This document shows, piece by piece, positions 33,089-41,502 of a stretch of 64,000 nt of DNA (position 1 is the first letter of the stretch; each line of letters begins with the position of its first letter). The position numbers and the translations under genes were made by a program. Source of the DNA: Pseudomonadota bacterium (GTDB lineage Bacteria > Pseudomonadota > Alphaproteobacteria > Sphingomonadales > Sphingomonadaceae); NCBI GenBank assembly GCA_023436615.1, contig JAEZIO010000072.1, forward strand, positions 62,001-126,000, read 5' to 3'. The notes below the pieces were generated by a model. It worked only from the letters and a program-made list of their open reading frames with translations, had not been told where the DNA came from and ran no database searches.

Positions 33089-33721
33089 TCAATGACTCGG
33101 GCCTGAACGGTCGAACCATTCGATTCCCTCCGGGCTGGCGAAGGCGTCGAGGCGCACATCCCAAGGATCGGAGGGAATGCTATCTTCCAGGCGCTGGAGG
33201 GGCCAGCCCGCGCCGATCAGCCTGGCGCCCGAGCGCTTCAGTCCGGCGAGGACTCGATCATAGTGGCCCTTGCCGCGCCCCAGTCGAGATCCGTGCGGAT
33301 CGATGGCGATCAGCGGCACCAGGATCAGGTCGGGATCGACGGCCGGCGCTCCTGCCTTCGGCTGCAGGATTCCGAACGGGCCCGGAACGAGCGGGTCGCC
33401 TGCCAGAAAACGAAAGGGCTTCGCGGGATTTCTGAAGGCAGGGAAGGCGACGATGGCGCCGACCGCGCGTGCCTCTTCGATCGCCAGAAGCGGGCTGATC
33501 TCGCTTCCCATAGGGGCGTAGCCGGCGACGACGCGCGCGGACGCGCACAAGGCGGTGAGGTGCCGCGCAAGCTGCTCTTCGAGAAGCGTCCGCGCGGCGT
33601 CGTCGAGTGTCGCAACGAAGGCCTTGCGCGCCTGAAGCGCCGCGGATCGAAGCGACTCCTTCGAAAGCGGCGGCCGCGCATGCGGCGGTTCTGGAGGAAA
33701 GGGGGGTGACGGGACCACCAT
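33089..33721 (-). CDS. fthC: 5-formyltetrahydrofolate cyclo-ligase
   Basis: Converts 5-formyl-THF to 5,10-methenyl-THF with ATP. 210 aa from the ATG at 33719-33721; a longer frame runs into the 6S RNA region. YAPMGSEISPL and the family signature GSRLGRGKGHYDR are present. Its position directly downstream of zapA and 6S RNA is the standard proteobacterial arrangement (also called fau or ygfA). Confidence 0.93.
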   Translation of the reverse strand: MVVPSPPFPPEPPHARPPLSKESLRSAALQARKAFVATLDDAARTLLEEQLARHLTALCASARVVAGYAPMGSEISPLLAIEEARAVGAIVAFPAFRNPAKPFRFLAGDPLVPGPFGILQPKAGAPAVDPDLILVPLIAIDPHGSRLGRGKGHYDRVLAGLKRSGARLIGAGWPLQRLEDSIPSDPWDVRLDAFASPEGIEWFDRSGPSH

Positions 33722-33724
33722 GGC

Positions 33725-33862
33725 CGTTTGCCGGAAATCCTCTGACGCCACAAACGTCAGGTGGGCGCCGTGTAGGCCTGACCAGGGTCAGACCAGGGAC
33801 AGCTCCCTAGGATATTTAATCGCCTCAGGGATGTTCGTGGCCTCGTACCGGGCAGTTCCCGT
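33725..33862 (-). ncRNA. ssrS: 6S RNA
   Basis: Regulator that binds sigma-70 RNA polymerase by mimicking an open promoter. No protein gene fits this gap between zapA and fthC. On the minus strand the segment TCCCTGAGGCGATTAAATAT resembles the conserved 6S text CCCTGAGCCGATATTT. The flanks pair: 33833-33840 with 33748-33755 (8 bp, one G-U) and an outer CCGG stem (33848-33851 with 33731-33734), leaving a large internal bubble and a terminal hairpin rich in CCAGGGTC. Ends are approximate. Confidence 0.72.
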
Positions 33863-33872
33863 CGAAACCTAT

Positions 33873-34190
33873 TTAGGGACGAACGCCCGCATTCTCAAGG
33901 GAATCGGCGAGCGATTCGAGGCGCCGGGCGAGCAGTTCCGCGCGATTCGCCAGCTCCGGGTCCGGTGCGGGTGCAGCGGCCGATTCGGGGCGCTGTTCGA
34001 TCAGCTGGTCGGCCAGCAGCAGGCCGGCAAACAGCAGCTGGCGCGCTTCCGACAACGTCCCCAGCCCGGCAATCGCCTCGCGGCTCTTTGCGTCGACCAA
34101 TCGCGCCGCCGTCCTCAGATTCTCTTCTTCGCCGTCGCGGCAGGCGACTCGGTATGGGCGTCCGGCAATGATGACGTCGACCTCTGCCAT
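33873..34190 (-). CDS. zapA: Cell division protein ZapA
   Basis: Cytoplasmic FtsZ-ring stabiliser. 105 aa: an N-terminal globular part (VDVIIAGRPYRVACRDGEEE, with the LRTAARLVDAK helix) and a C-terminal coiled coil. Length and pattern match the family. The ATG overlaps the stop of the small coiled-coil gene upstream (TGATG). Confidence 0.9.
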   Translation of the reverse strand: MAEVDVIIAGRPYRVACRDGEEENLRTAARLVDAKSREAIAGLGTLSEARQLLFAGLLLADQLIEQRPESAAAPAPDPELANRAELLARRLESLADSLENAGVRP

Positions 34191-34363
34191 CAGCTCGTCG
34201 CTTCGCGGATCAGCTGGTCGAGCTCGGCGACGGCGTCGCGTACCTTGGCGCGGAGCGCATCGTCCCGGCCGCTCATCGGCTGGCGCTCGGCAAGGGCGCG
34301 CTCGACGCGCCCAAGCGCGCGCTCCGCGCGGTCCAGTGCCGCCGACAAGCCCCCGTCGTCCAT
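34190..34363 (-). CDS. Small coiled-coil protein upstream of zapA
   Basis: 57 aa from the ATG at 34361-34363 (MDDGGLSAALDRAERALGRV). Almost wholly helical with heptad-like Leu/Ala spacing and no cysteine. No family recognised. Its translational coupling to zapA suggests a partner role in division, perhaps similar in logic to ZapB, but this is inference from position. Confidence 0.65.
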   Translation of the reverse strand: MDDGGLSAALDRAERALGRVERALAERQPMSGRDDALRAKVRDAVAELDQLIREATS

Positions 34364-34442
34364 GACTTGCGGCCTACGAAAGATGGGCAGCGCCCGCAAG
34401 CGTCGACGCCGCCGAATCCGGGCTTGGCCCCCGGGCCTCGAT

Positions 34443-34470
34443 TTGACGCCGCCGCCAAGGCGGCTAATGG
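34443..34470 (+). promoter_or_regulatory. Predicted promoter with palindromic spacer, tkt operon
   Basis: TTGACG (34443-34448), 16-base spacer, TAATGG (34465-34470). Within the spacer is a perfect 14-base palindrome GCCGCC-AA-GGCGGC (34451-34464), a candidate operator. It lies 58 bases before tkt, in the 164-base gap divergent from the zapA unit. Confidence 0.4.
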
Positions 34471-34527
34471 CCACCTCGACCTCGGCCCGGATTCAGGGTC
34501 GCGGCGCAATCCCGTCCCGGAGCTTCG

Positions 34528-36513
34528 ATGCCGACTCAACGCCGACTTGCCAACGCCATCCGCGCCCTGGCGATGGATGCGGTGGAGGCTGCCAATAGCG
34601 GCCATCCGGGGATGCCGATGGGCATGGCCGATGCCGCGACAGCGCTGTTCACGCGCTATCTGAAGTTCGATCCCGCGGACCCGGCCTGGCCCGACCGCGA
34701 TCGGTTCGTGCTTTCCGCCGGTCACGGATCGATGCTGATCTACGCCTTGCTCTACCTCAGCGGCTACGCGCGGCCGACGATCGACGACATCCGCAACTTC
34801 CGCCAGCTCGGTAGCCCTTGCGCCGGCCATCCCGAGAATTTCGAGCTTCCCGGCGTCGAAGTGACGACCGGACCGCTCGGTCAGGGCCTCGCGATGGCCG
34901 TCGGGATGGCGATCGCCGAGCGGCACCTGAACGGGATTTACAGCGACGAGCTGGTCGACCACCGGACCTATGTGATCGCCGGCGACGGCGACCTGATGGA
35001 GGGCGTCAACCACGAGGCGGTCGGACTTGCCGGCAACCTCAAGCTCGGCCGCCTGATCGTGCTGTGGGACGACAACCGGATCACTATCGACGGCTCGACG
35101 GATTTGTCGCGCAACGAGGACGTGATCGCGCGCTATGCCGCGTCCGCGTGGCATACGGTCGAGTGCGACGGGCTCGACGCCGGAAAGGTCTCGAAAGCTC
35201 TCGACGAAGCGCTGTCGGATCCGCGTCCGTCCTTGATTCGCTGCAAGACCATCATCGGCTATGGCGCACCCAACAAGCAGGGCACCGCCGCGACTCACGG
35301 CGCCGCTCTTGGCGCCGATGAGGTTGCCGCCGCGAAGAAGGAACTCGGCTGGGACTCGCCGCCGTTCGAGATACCCGAGGATGTGCTTGGCATGTGGCGG
35401 GAGCTCGGCGCGCGCGGCCAGGGCGATCACCGGGAGTGGGAGCAACGCCTCGCCGATAGCGGCATGCGGGACGACTTTCTCGCGCGTATCTCCGGCCGTG
35501 CGGACGAAAGCTGGCTGAAGCCTTACCTCGACTCGCTGCTCGCGAGCCCGCCGAAGGTTGCTACGCGCAAGGCCTCGGAAATGGCGCTCGAAGCCATCAA
35601 CCCGGTGGTCACGGCAACCATTGGCGGCTCCGCTGACCTCACGGGATCGAACAACACGAAAACCAAGGCACTGCAGCCGCTTACCGCCGAAAGCTACGAC
35701 GGCCGCTATATCTATTACGGCATCCGCGAGTTCGGCATGGCCGCCGCCATGAACGGCATGGCCCTGCACGGCGGGGTCATCCCCTACGGCGGGACGTTCC
35801 TCGTCTTCACCGATTACGCGCGGCCGGCGATCCGCCTGTCGGCCCTGCAGCGCGCACGGGTCATTTACGTGATGACTCACGATTCGATCGGCCTCGGCGA
35901 GGATGGCCCGACGCATCAGCCGATCGAGCACCTGCAGAGCCTGCGGGCCATCCCCGGACTGGAAGTCTATCGCCCGGCGGATGCGGTCGAAACCGCCGAA
36001 TGCTGGGCTCTGGCGCTCGCAAGCGATGGCCCCAGCGTGCTCGCGCTGACGCGCCAGAACTTGCCCGCCGTTCGCACCGAAAGCGCGGCCGAGAACCTCT
36101 GCGCGCGCGGCGCCTATCGTCTTAAGGGAGCCGGCAGCGACCGCAAGGTGATCTTCCTTGGCACGGGCTCGGAGGTCGAGATCGCGCTTGGCGCCGCGCA
36201 ACAGCTCGAAGCGCAGGGGATCGGCACGGACGTCGTGTCCATGCCGTGCATGGAGCGGTTCGACGCCCAACCGGCGGACTATCGCGAGGACATTCTCCCC
36301 GACGTATCGAACCGCGAAATCCTCCGCGTTTCGGTCGAAGCGGGAAGCACCTTCGGCTGGGAGCGCTACACGGGGCTGCACGGGCTGAGGATCGGCATCG
36401 ATCGCTACGGAGTGTCCGCGCCGGCGCCGGACGCTTACGAATTCTTCGGACTGACGCCTGACGCGGTGGCCGCGCGGGTGCTCGACACATTGAACCAAAG
36501 GGACATGCGATGA
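34528..36513 (+). CDS. tkt: Transketolase
   Basis: Thiamin-diphosphate enzyme of the non-oxidative pentose-phosphate pathway. 661 aa. Starts MPTQRRLANAIRALAMDAVE; AANSGHPGMPMGMAD, the TPP motif GDGDLMEGVNHEAVGLAGNL with the NKDN-like partner, and the central IGGSADLTGSN and THDSIGLGEDGPTHQPIEHL blocks are intact. It opens the tkt-gap-MOSC-pgk-fba-thiE operon. The stop overlaps gap by 4 bases (ATGA). Confidence 0.97.
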   Translation: MPTQRRLANAIRALAMDAVEAANSGHPGMPMGMADAATALFTRYLKFDPADPAWPDRDRFVLSAGHGSMLIYALLYLSGYARPTIDDIRNFRQLGSPCAGHPENFELPGVEVTTGPLGQGLAMAVGMAIAERHLNGIYSDELVDHRTYVIAGDGDLMEGVNHEAVGLAGNLKLGRLIVLWDDNRITIDGSTDLSRNEDVIARYAASAWHTVECDGLDAGKVSKALDEALSDPRPSLIRCKTIIGYGAPNKQGTAATHGAALGADEVAAAKKELGWDSPPFEIPEDVLGMWRELGARGQGDHREWEQRLADSGMRDDFLARISGRADESWLKPYLDSLLASPPKVATRKASEMALEAINPVVTATIGGSADLTGSNNTKTKALQPLTAESYDGRYIYYGIREFGMAAAMNGMALHGGVIPYGGTFLVFTDYARPAIRLSALQRARVIYVMTHDSIGLGEDGPTHQPIEHLQSLRAIPGLEVYRPADAVETAECWALALASDGPSVLALTRQNLPAVRTESAAENLCARGAYRLKGAGSDRKVIFLGTGSEVEIALGAAQQLEAQGIGTDVVSMPCMERFDAQPADYREDILPDVSNREILRVSVEAGSTFGWERYTGLHGLRIGIDRYGVSAPAPDAYEFFGLTPDAVAARVLDTLNQRDMR

Positions 36514-37517
36514 CGAAAGTTGCAATCAACGGCTTCGGCCGGATCGGGCGGCTGGTGGCGCGGGCGATCCTGGAACGCCCCGATAGCGGGCTTGAACTGG
36601 TCGCGATCAACGACCTTGCCGACGCGAAATCCAACGCCTGGCTGTTCAAGCGGGACAGCGTTCACGGCGCCTTCCCCGGCGATGTCGCGACCGACGGCAA
36701 TGGCATCGTGGTCAATGGCCGGAAGATTCACGTTACCGCCGAGCGCGACCCGTCCAAGCTTCCGCACAAGGTCAACGGCGTCGACATCGCGCTGGAATGC
36801 ACCGGCTTCTTCACCGACCGTGCCGGCGGCGAGAAGCATCTCGAAGCGGGCGCGAAGCGGGTCCTGATTTCGGCTCCGGCGAAGGGTGTCGACCTGACTG
36901 TCGTTTATGGCGTCAACGACGACAAGCTGACCGCCGAGCACAAGATCGTCTCCAATGCCTCGTGCACGACCAACTGCCTTGCTCCGGTCGCCAAGGTCCT
37001 GAACGACACGATCGGCATTGAGCGGGGCCTGATGACCACGATCCACGCCTATACGAACGACCAGAAGATCCTCGACCAGATCCACAGCGATCTTCGCCGG
37101 GCGCGCGCCGCGGCGATGTCGATGATCCCGACCACCACGGGCGCGGCCCGAGCGGTCGGCGAGGTGCTCCCCGAGCTCAAGGGCAAGCTCGACGGTTCGG
37201 CGGTGCGCGTTCCGGTCCCCGACGGAAGCCTGGTCGACCTGACCTTCACGCCCAAGCGCGACACGACAGTCGAGGAAGTGAATGGCGTCCTCAAGGCGGC
37301 GGCCGAGAGCGGGCCCCTCAAGGGCATTCTCGTCTATTCGGACGAGCCGCTGGTTTCGATCGACATCGTTCACACGCCGCAGAGCTCGACCGTCGACAGC
37401 CTCGAAACGGCGGTCCTCGAAGGCAAGCTCGTGCGCGTCGTCAGCTGGTACGACAACGAATGGGGCTTCTCGAACCGGATGGTCGACACCGCAGCAGCGA
37501 TGGCCAAGCTCGGGTAA
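36510..37517 (+). CDS. gap: Glyceraldehyde-3-phosphate dehydrogenase, type I
   Basis: NAD(P)-linked enzyme of glycolysis/gluconeogenesis. 335 aa. NAD-binding INGFGRIGRLVARA at the N-terminus; the catalytic cysteine in SNASCTTNCLAP; the catalytic-site block GAARAVGEVLPELKGKLDG; and WYDNEWGFSNRM near the end. INDLAD after the first strand keeps an Asp that favours NAD. Coupled to tkt upstream and sharing one base with the MOSC gene downstream. Confidence 0.97.
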   Translation: MTKVAINGFGRIGRLVARAILERPDSGLELVAINDLADAKSNAWLFKRDSVHGAFPGDVATDGNGIVVNGRKIHVTAERDPSKLPHKVNGVDIALECTGFFTDRAGGEKHLEAGAKRVLISAPAKGVDLTVVYGVNDDKLTAEHKIVSNASCTTNCLAPVAKVLNDTIGIERGLMTTIHAYTNDQKILDQIHSDLRRARAAAMSMIPTTTGAARAVGEVLPELKGKLDGSAVRVPVPDGSLVDLTFTPKRDTTVEEVNGVLKAAAESGPLKGILVYSDEPLVSIDIVHTPQSSTVDSLETAVLEGKLVRVVSWYDNEWGFSNRMVDTAAAMAKLG

Positions 37518-37975
37518 TGGCCCGGATTGCCGGCATCGCCCGCCACGATCGTCCCTTTGGACCGATCGAAGTGCTCGACAGCGCCGAGCTGATCGAGGGA
37601 CAGGGTGTTGCCGGCGATTTTCGCGGAACCAAGAAGGCCGGCTCAGACGGCCGCCGAGGCGTGGTGCTGATGGAAGCCGCTGACTGGGCCGACGCAACCG
37701 CCGAATGCGGCGCCGATGCGCCCTGGTGGGACCGCCGGGCAAACCTTCTCGTCGAAGGCCTGGACATTCCCCAGCAAGCGGGTGCGCGGCTCGGCATCGG
37801 GACCGCGGTCCTGGTCGAGATCACTCAGGAATGCGCCCCTTGCGAGCGGATGGAGGCTCTTCATCCGGGCCTTCGCTCCGCCTTGACCCCGGATTGGCGG
37901 GCTGGTGCACGGGCCCGAGTCCTTCATGGCGGCAAGGTCGCTGTCGGCGACGAGATTAGGATCGAACGGCAGTGA
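37517..37975 (+). CDS. MOSC-domain protein within the glycolytic operon
   Basis: 152 aa. It resembles MOSC (molybdenum-cofactor sulfurase C-terminal) proteins: RPFGPIEVLDSAELIEGQGVAG-type start, GRRGVVLME, RRANLLVEGLDI, and the cysteine-bearing QECAPCERMEA. MOSC domains bind sulfur or Mo-ligand substrates, but the activity here is unknown. ATG shares one base with the gap stop (TAATG) and its stop overlaps the pgk GTG. It is thus fully embedded between two glycolytic genes. Confidence 0.8.
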   Translation: MARIAGIARHDRPFGPIEVLDSAELIEGQGVAGDFRGTKKAGSDGRRGVVLMEAADWADATAECGADAPWWDRRANLLVEGLDIPQQAGARLGIGTAVLVEITQECAPCERMEALHPGLRSALTPDWRAGARARVLHGGKVAVGDEIRIERQ

Positions 37976-39174
37976 GCTTCAGGACCCTCGACGACCTGCC
38001 GGAGGATTTGACGGGCAAGCGCGTGCTGGTCCGAGTCGACCTCAACGTGCCGATGGACGGCGCCAAGGTGACCGACGACACGCGGCTGAGGGCGATGCTG
38101 CCGACGGTGCTGGAGCTGAGCGACCGCGGGGCCATCGTCTTGCTGCTCTCTCACTTCGGTCGTCCGAAAGGCGAGAGCCGTCCCGACATGTCGACCGCCC
38201 AGCTGGTGATGCCCGTGCACCGGCTGGCCGGCCGCTCTGTCCGCTTCATCGAGGACTGCCAGGGGCCTGAGGCGGAGCGCGCCATCCAGACCATGCTTCC
38301 AGGCAATATCGCGATCCTCGAGAACACGCGCTTCCATTCCGGCGAAGAGAAGAACGACGCCGCTCTTGCGAAGGGGATGGCCGCGCTCGGCGACTATTAC
38401 GTCAACGACGCCTTCTCGGCGGCCCACAGGGCGCACGCATCGACCGAAGGCGTCGCTCACCTCCTGCCGAGCTTCGCCGGCCGCGCCATGGAGGCGGAGC
38501 TAAAGGCGCTGGAGAAAGCGCTCGGCAATCCCGAGCGGCCGGTCGCGGCCGTCGTGGGCGGCGCAAAGGTGTCGACGAAGCTCGCCGTGCTCGGCCACCT
38601 CGTGGACAAGGTCGATCACCTCATCATCGGCGGCGGGATGGCGAACACCTTCCTTGCCGCCCGCGGCATCGACATCGGCAAGTCGCTTGCCGAGCACGAC
38701 CTTGCGGGCGAAGCCGAAAGCATCATGACCCGCGCGGAGGAGGCGGGCTGCACCGTGCATTTGCCCTATGATGTCGTTGTTGCGAAGGAGTTCGCTCCAA
38801 ACCCGCCGACCATCCGCACTTGCAACGTGCACGAGGTACAGTCCGACGAAATGATCCTCGACGTCGGTCCGGCCGCAGTCGAAGCGCTGTCCGATGTCCT
38901 CAAGACGTGCCGAACTTTGGTGTGGAATGGGCCGCTCGGCGCATTTGAGACCCCCCCTTTCGACGAGGCGACCGTGGCGCTCGCCAAGACCGCGGCGGCC
39001 CTGACGAAGGAAGGCTCGCTGGTGTCGGTCGCCGGCGGCGGCGACACGGTGGCGGCGCTGAACCAGGCCGGTGTCGCGCAGGATTTCACATTCGTCTCCA
39101 CCGCGGGTGGAGCGTTCCTGGAATGGATGGAAGGGCGGACGCTGCCAGGCGTTGCCGCCCTGGAGAAGGACTGA
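37972..39174 (+). CDS. pgk: Phosphoglycerate kinase
   Basis: Transfers phosphate between 1,3-bisphosphoglycerate and ADP. 400 aa from a GTG start overlapping the MOSC stop (GTGA). The PGK signature KRVLVRVDLNVPM, the substrate arginine block SHFGRPKG, ENTRFHSGEEKND, VVGGAKVSTKL and the nucleotide loop VAGGGDTVAAL are all present. Confidence 0.97.
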   Translation: MSFRTLDDLPEDLTGKRVLVRVDLNVPMDGAKVTDDTRLRAMLPTVLELSDRGAIVLLLSHFGRPKGESRPDMSTAQLVMPVHRLAGRSVRFIEDCQGPEAERAIQTMLPGNIAILENTRFHSGEEKNDAALAKGMAALGDYYVNDAFSAAHRAHASTEGVAHLLPSFAGRAMEAELKALEKALGNPERPVAAVVGGAKVSTKLAVLGHLVDKVDHLIIGGGMANTFLAARGIDIGKSLAEHDLAGEAESIMTRAEEAGCTVHLPYDVVVAKEFAPNPPTIRTCNVHEVQSDEMILDVGPAAVEALSDVLKTCRTLVWNGPLGAFETPPFDEATVALAKTAAALTKEGSLVSVAGGGDTVAALNQAGVAQDFTFVSTAGGAFLEWMEGRTLPGVAALEKD

Positions 39175-39181
39175 GGAAGAC

Positions 39182-40081
39182 ATGAACCAGGCGGAAATGA
39201 CGGCGAAGATGGAGCGCGGCGACGGATTCATCGCGGCTCTCGACCAGTCGGGCGGATCGACGCCCAAGGCGCTCAAGGGCTATGGCGTCGAGGAGGGCGC
39301 CTGGTCGAACGACGAAGAGATGTTCGACCTGATTCACAAGATGCGCAGCCGCATCATCACGGCGCCGTCGTTCGGCAGCGGCAAGGTCATCGGCGCGATC
39401 CTGTTCGAGCGAACGATGGACGGGACGGTAGACGGGAAGCCTGTGCCGCAGGCGCTGATCGAAAAGGGCATCGTCCCCTTCATCAAGATCGACAAGGGTC
39501 TAGAGGAAGAAGCGAACGGCGTTCAGCTGATGAAGCCGATGCCGACGCTCGTCGACCTCCTGACGCGCGCACGGAGCCTGGGCGTGTTCGGCACCAAGGA
39601 GCGTTCGGTCATTAATCTCGCCAATGCGGACGGTATCGCCGCCGCGGTCGAGCAGCAGTTCAACGTCGCGCGGCAAGTCCTCTCACAGGGCCTGGTTCCG
39701 ATCATCGAGCCGGAAGTGAACATCAAGAGCCCTGAGCGCGACGCGGCCGACCGCCTGCTTCTGAATGCGATCCTCCTCGAATTGGAAAGCATCCCCAACG
39801 GGCAGCGAGTGATGCTCAAGCTGTCGATCCCCGCCGAGGCGAACCTGTTCCAGCCGCTCGTTGACCATCCCAAGGTACTGCGCGTGGTCGCGCTGTCCGG
39901 CGGCTTCAGCCGTCTCGAGGCGTGCCGCGAGCTGGCGAAGAACCCGGGTATGATCGCGAGCTTCTCGCGCGCTTTGCTGTCGGATCTTCGCCACGACATG
40001 AGCGACGACGAATTCGATCGCTCGCTCGGGACGGCCATCGACGAAATCTACGACGCCTCGATCGAGAAAGTCCCGGCCTGA
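39182..40081 (+). CDS. fda: Class I fructose-bisphosphate aldolase
   Basis: Schiff-base aldolase that cleaves fructose-1,6-bisphosphate. 299 aa from the ATG at 39182, 3 bases after GGAAGA. It resembles the bacterial class I (PF00274-type) enzymes: FIAALDQSGGSTPKAL, FERTMDG, PFIKIDKGLEEE and LIPIIEPE-like segment seen as LVPIIEPEVNI, with the probable Schiff-base lysine in RVMLKLSIPAE. A metal-independent class I enzyme, in contrast with the class II fba of many bacteria. Confidence 0.9.
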   Translation: MNQAEMTAKMERGDGFIAALDQSGGSTPKALKGYGVEEGAWSNDEEMFDLIHKMRSRIITAPSFGSGKVIGAILFERTMDGTVDGKPVPQALIEKGIVPFIKIDKGLEEEANGVQLMKPMPTLVDLLTRARSLGVFGTKERSVINLANADGIAAAVEQQFNVARQVLSQGLVPIIEPEVNIKSPERDAADRLLLNAILLELESIPNGQRVMLKLSIPAEANLFQPLVDHPKVLRVVALSGGFSRLEACRELAKNPGMIASFSRALLSDLRHDMSDDEFDRSLGTAIDEIYDASIEKVPA

Positions 40082-40083
40082 CG

Positions 40084-40749
40084 GTGGACGAAGTCACTCA
40101 TGAGTTCGCGCAGGCCTTCGCTGGGCAGGAGTTGCGGCCGTGCAAGCTCTATCTGATCAGCCCCCAGGACGTCGGCGGTGGTTTTCCGGACCGGCTCAAG
40201 GCGGCTCTGGAGCCGGGGCTTGCAAGCGCCTTCCAGCTTCGGGTGAAGGATATCGACGAGCATGAACTCGCCCGGCTGGCCGAACCGCTCCAGCGCATTT
40301 GCGCTGACGCGGACGTCGCGTTCATCGTCAACGACAGCATGGCGCTGGCAAAGCGGCTCGGCGCCGACGGCGTCCACCTCGGCCAAAGCGACGGGGACAT
40401 CCGCGAGGCGCGCGCATTGCTCGGCCCGTCCGCCCAAATCGGCAAGACATGCCACGACAGCCGTCATCTCGCGATGGAAGCGGGGGAGGCAGGCGCGGAT
40501 TATGTCGCGTTCGGCGCATTTTATCCGACCGCCACCAAGCCTTCCGAGTACCGGCCGGACCCGTCGATCCTGACCTGGTGGTCCGCGTTGTTCGAGATTC
40601 CGTGCGTCGCAATCGGCGGCATCACGTCCGACAATGCGAAGCCCCTCGTCGACGCCGGAGCCGATTTCCTCGCGCTGTGCCAGGCTGTCTGGAAGACGGA
40701 GGATCCCTCGGCGGCGGTTCGGGCGTTCGAAGAGGTGCTTGGCGCCTAG
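40084..40749 (+). CDS. thiE: Thiamine-phosphate synthase
   Basis: Joins HMP-pyrophosphate and thiazole phosphate. 221 aa from a GTG start 2 bases after the fda stop. TIM-barrel motifs include FIVNDSMALAKRLGADGVHLGQSD, IGKTCHDSRHLAMEAGEAGADYVAFGAFYPTATK-type block (split here by reading in parts) and CVAIGGITSDNA. No TPP riboswitch is visible, consistent with its distal operon position. Transketolase at the head of the operon uses the product cofactor. The stop interlocks with the convergent oxygenase gene (CTAG). Confidence 0.9.
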   Translation: MDEVTHEFAQAFAGQELRPCKLYLISPQDVGGGFPDRLKAALEPGLASAFQLRVKDIDEHELARLAEPLQRICADADVAFIVNDSMALAKRLGADGVHLGQSDGDIREARALLGPSAQIGKTCHDSRHLAMEAGEAGADYVAFGAFYPTATKPSEYRPDPSILTWWSALFEIPCVAIGGITSDNAKPLVDAGADFLALCQAVWKTEDPSAAVRAFEEVLGA

Positions 40750-41465
40750 ACGTTCACGAAGGTCCGCTCGCGGAACCACTTCGTCACGATATATTTCGAA
40801 CCCCGCTCGACCGGCTGGCCTTCGTGGAGCGTCCACGGGTTGGGGCTGCCATCCTCGGCCATGTTGTTCCACACGAGGATCCGGCCCACGGCCGGCTCCA
40901 GCGCCAGGTTGAGGTGCTTGAATCCGGTAGCGCCGCCGCTTTCCGGCTTGTTCAGGTAGATCATCGCCGTCCACGTCCGCTGCCCGCCCTGGGGCTCGTA
41001 GAGGGGCCAGTAGGCCGCATCGATATAGAAAAAGTCGGCATGCTCCTTGAACTGCTGTCCCACTTCGTAGCGCTGGCCGGACAACGGCTCGCCGAAAGCG
41101 GGATCGAGACCGAGAAGGTTCGTGATGCGCGCGTTCACCTCTGCGACGAGCGGGTCAGATGGATCGAGGTTGCAGGTATAGCTGGTGCGCACGCCCTCGT
41201 ACTTTTCCTTCTCGTAGAGCGGCGAGGGGTGCGAATCCGAGTCGATCAGCTCGCAAATCCGCCGGCAATGCTCGGGGGCAAGGAAATTATTGCCGACGTA
41301 GAGCTGCACGCGCGTATCGGGCGAGGAGCACAGCCGCCAGAGCCCTCCCGCCGAGTCGAGCCGCGCCGAAACCTGCCGTCCGAAGTTCGCGCGCACTTCC
41401 GAGCGTTGCGCGGCAAGCGGCGCGTTCGGCGGGTCGTAGATCTTCGGCTGATCGGCGTCGGCCAT
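40746..41465 (-). CDS. 2OG-Fe(II) oxygenase, prolyl 4-hydroxylase-like
   Basis: 239 aa. The C-terminal half has the iron ligands H142 and D144 in KEHADFF and H214 in WTLHEGQPV, with K224 (RGSKYIVTKW) as the 2-oxoglutarate anchor, in the order seen in prolyl 4-hydroxylase alpha-subunit homologues. GQRTWTAMIYLN is the typical central strand. The substrate is unknown. It is the downstream neighbour of the DUF72 gene on the same strand, 37 bases away. Confidence 0.88.
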   Translation of the reverse strand: MADADQPKIYDPPNAPLAAQRSEVRANFGRQVSARLDSAGGLWRLCSSPDTRVQLYVGNNFLAPEHCRRICELIDSDSHPSPLYEKEKYEGVRTSYTCNLDPSDPLVAEVNARITNLLGLDPAFGEPLSGQRYEVGQQFKEHADFFYIDAAYWPLYEPQGGQRTWTAMIYLNKPESGGATGFKHLNLALEPAVGRILVWNNMAEDGSPNPWTLHEGQPVERGSKYIVTKWFRERTFVNV

Positions 41466-41502
41466 GGCGCGCCAGTGTGCTGCACTTTCGAGCGCTTGCC
41501 AA

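Noticed and set aside
40084..40120. TPP riboswitch before thiE
   Set aside because: Only 2 bases separate fda and thiE and no THI-box sequence is visible.
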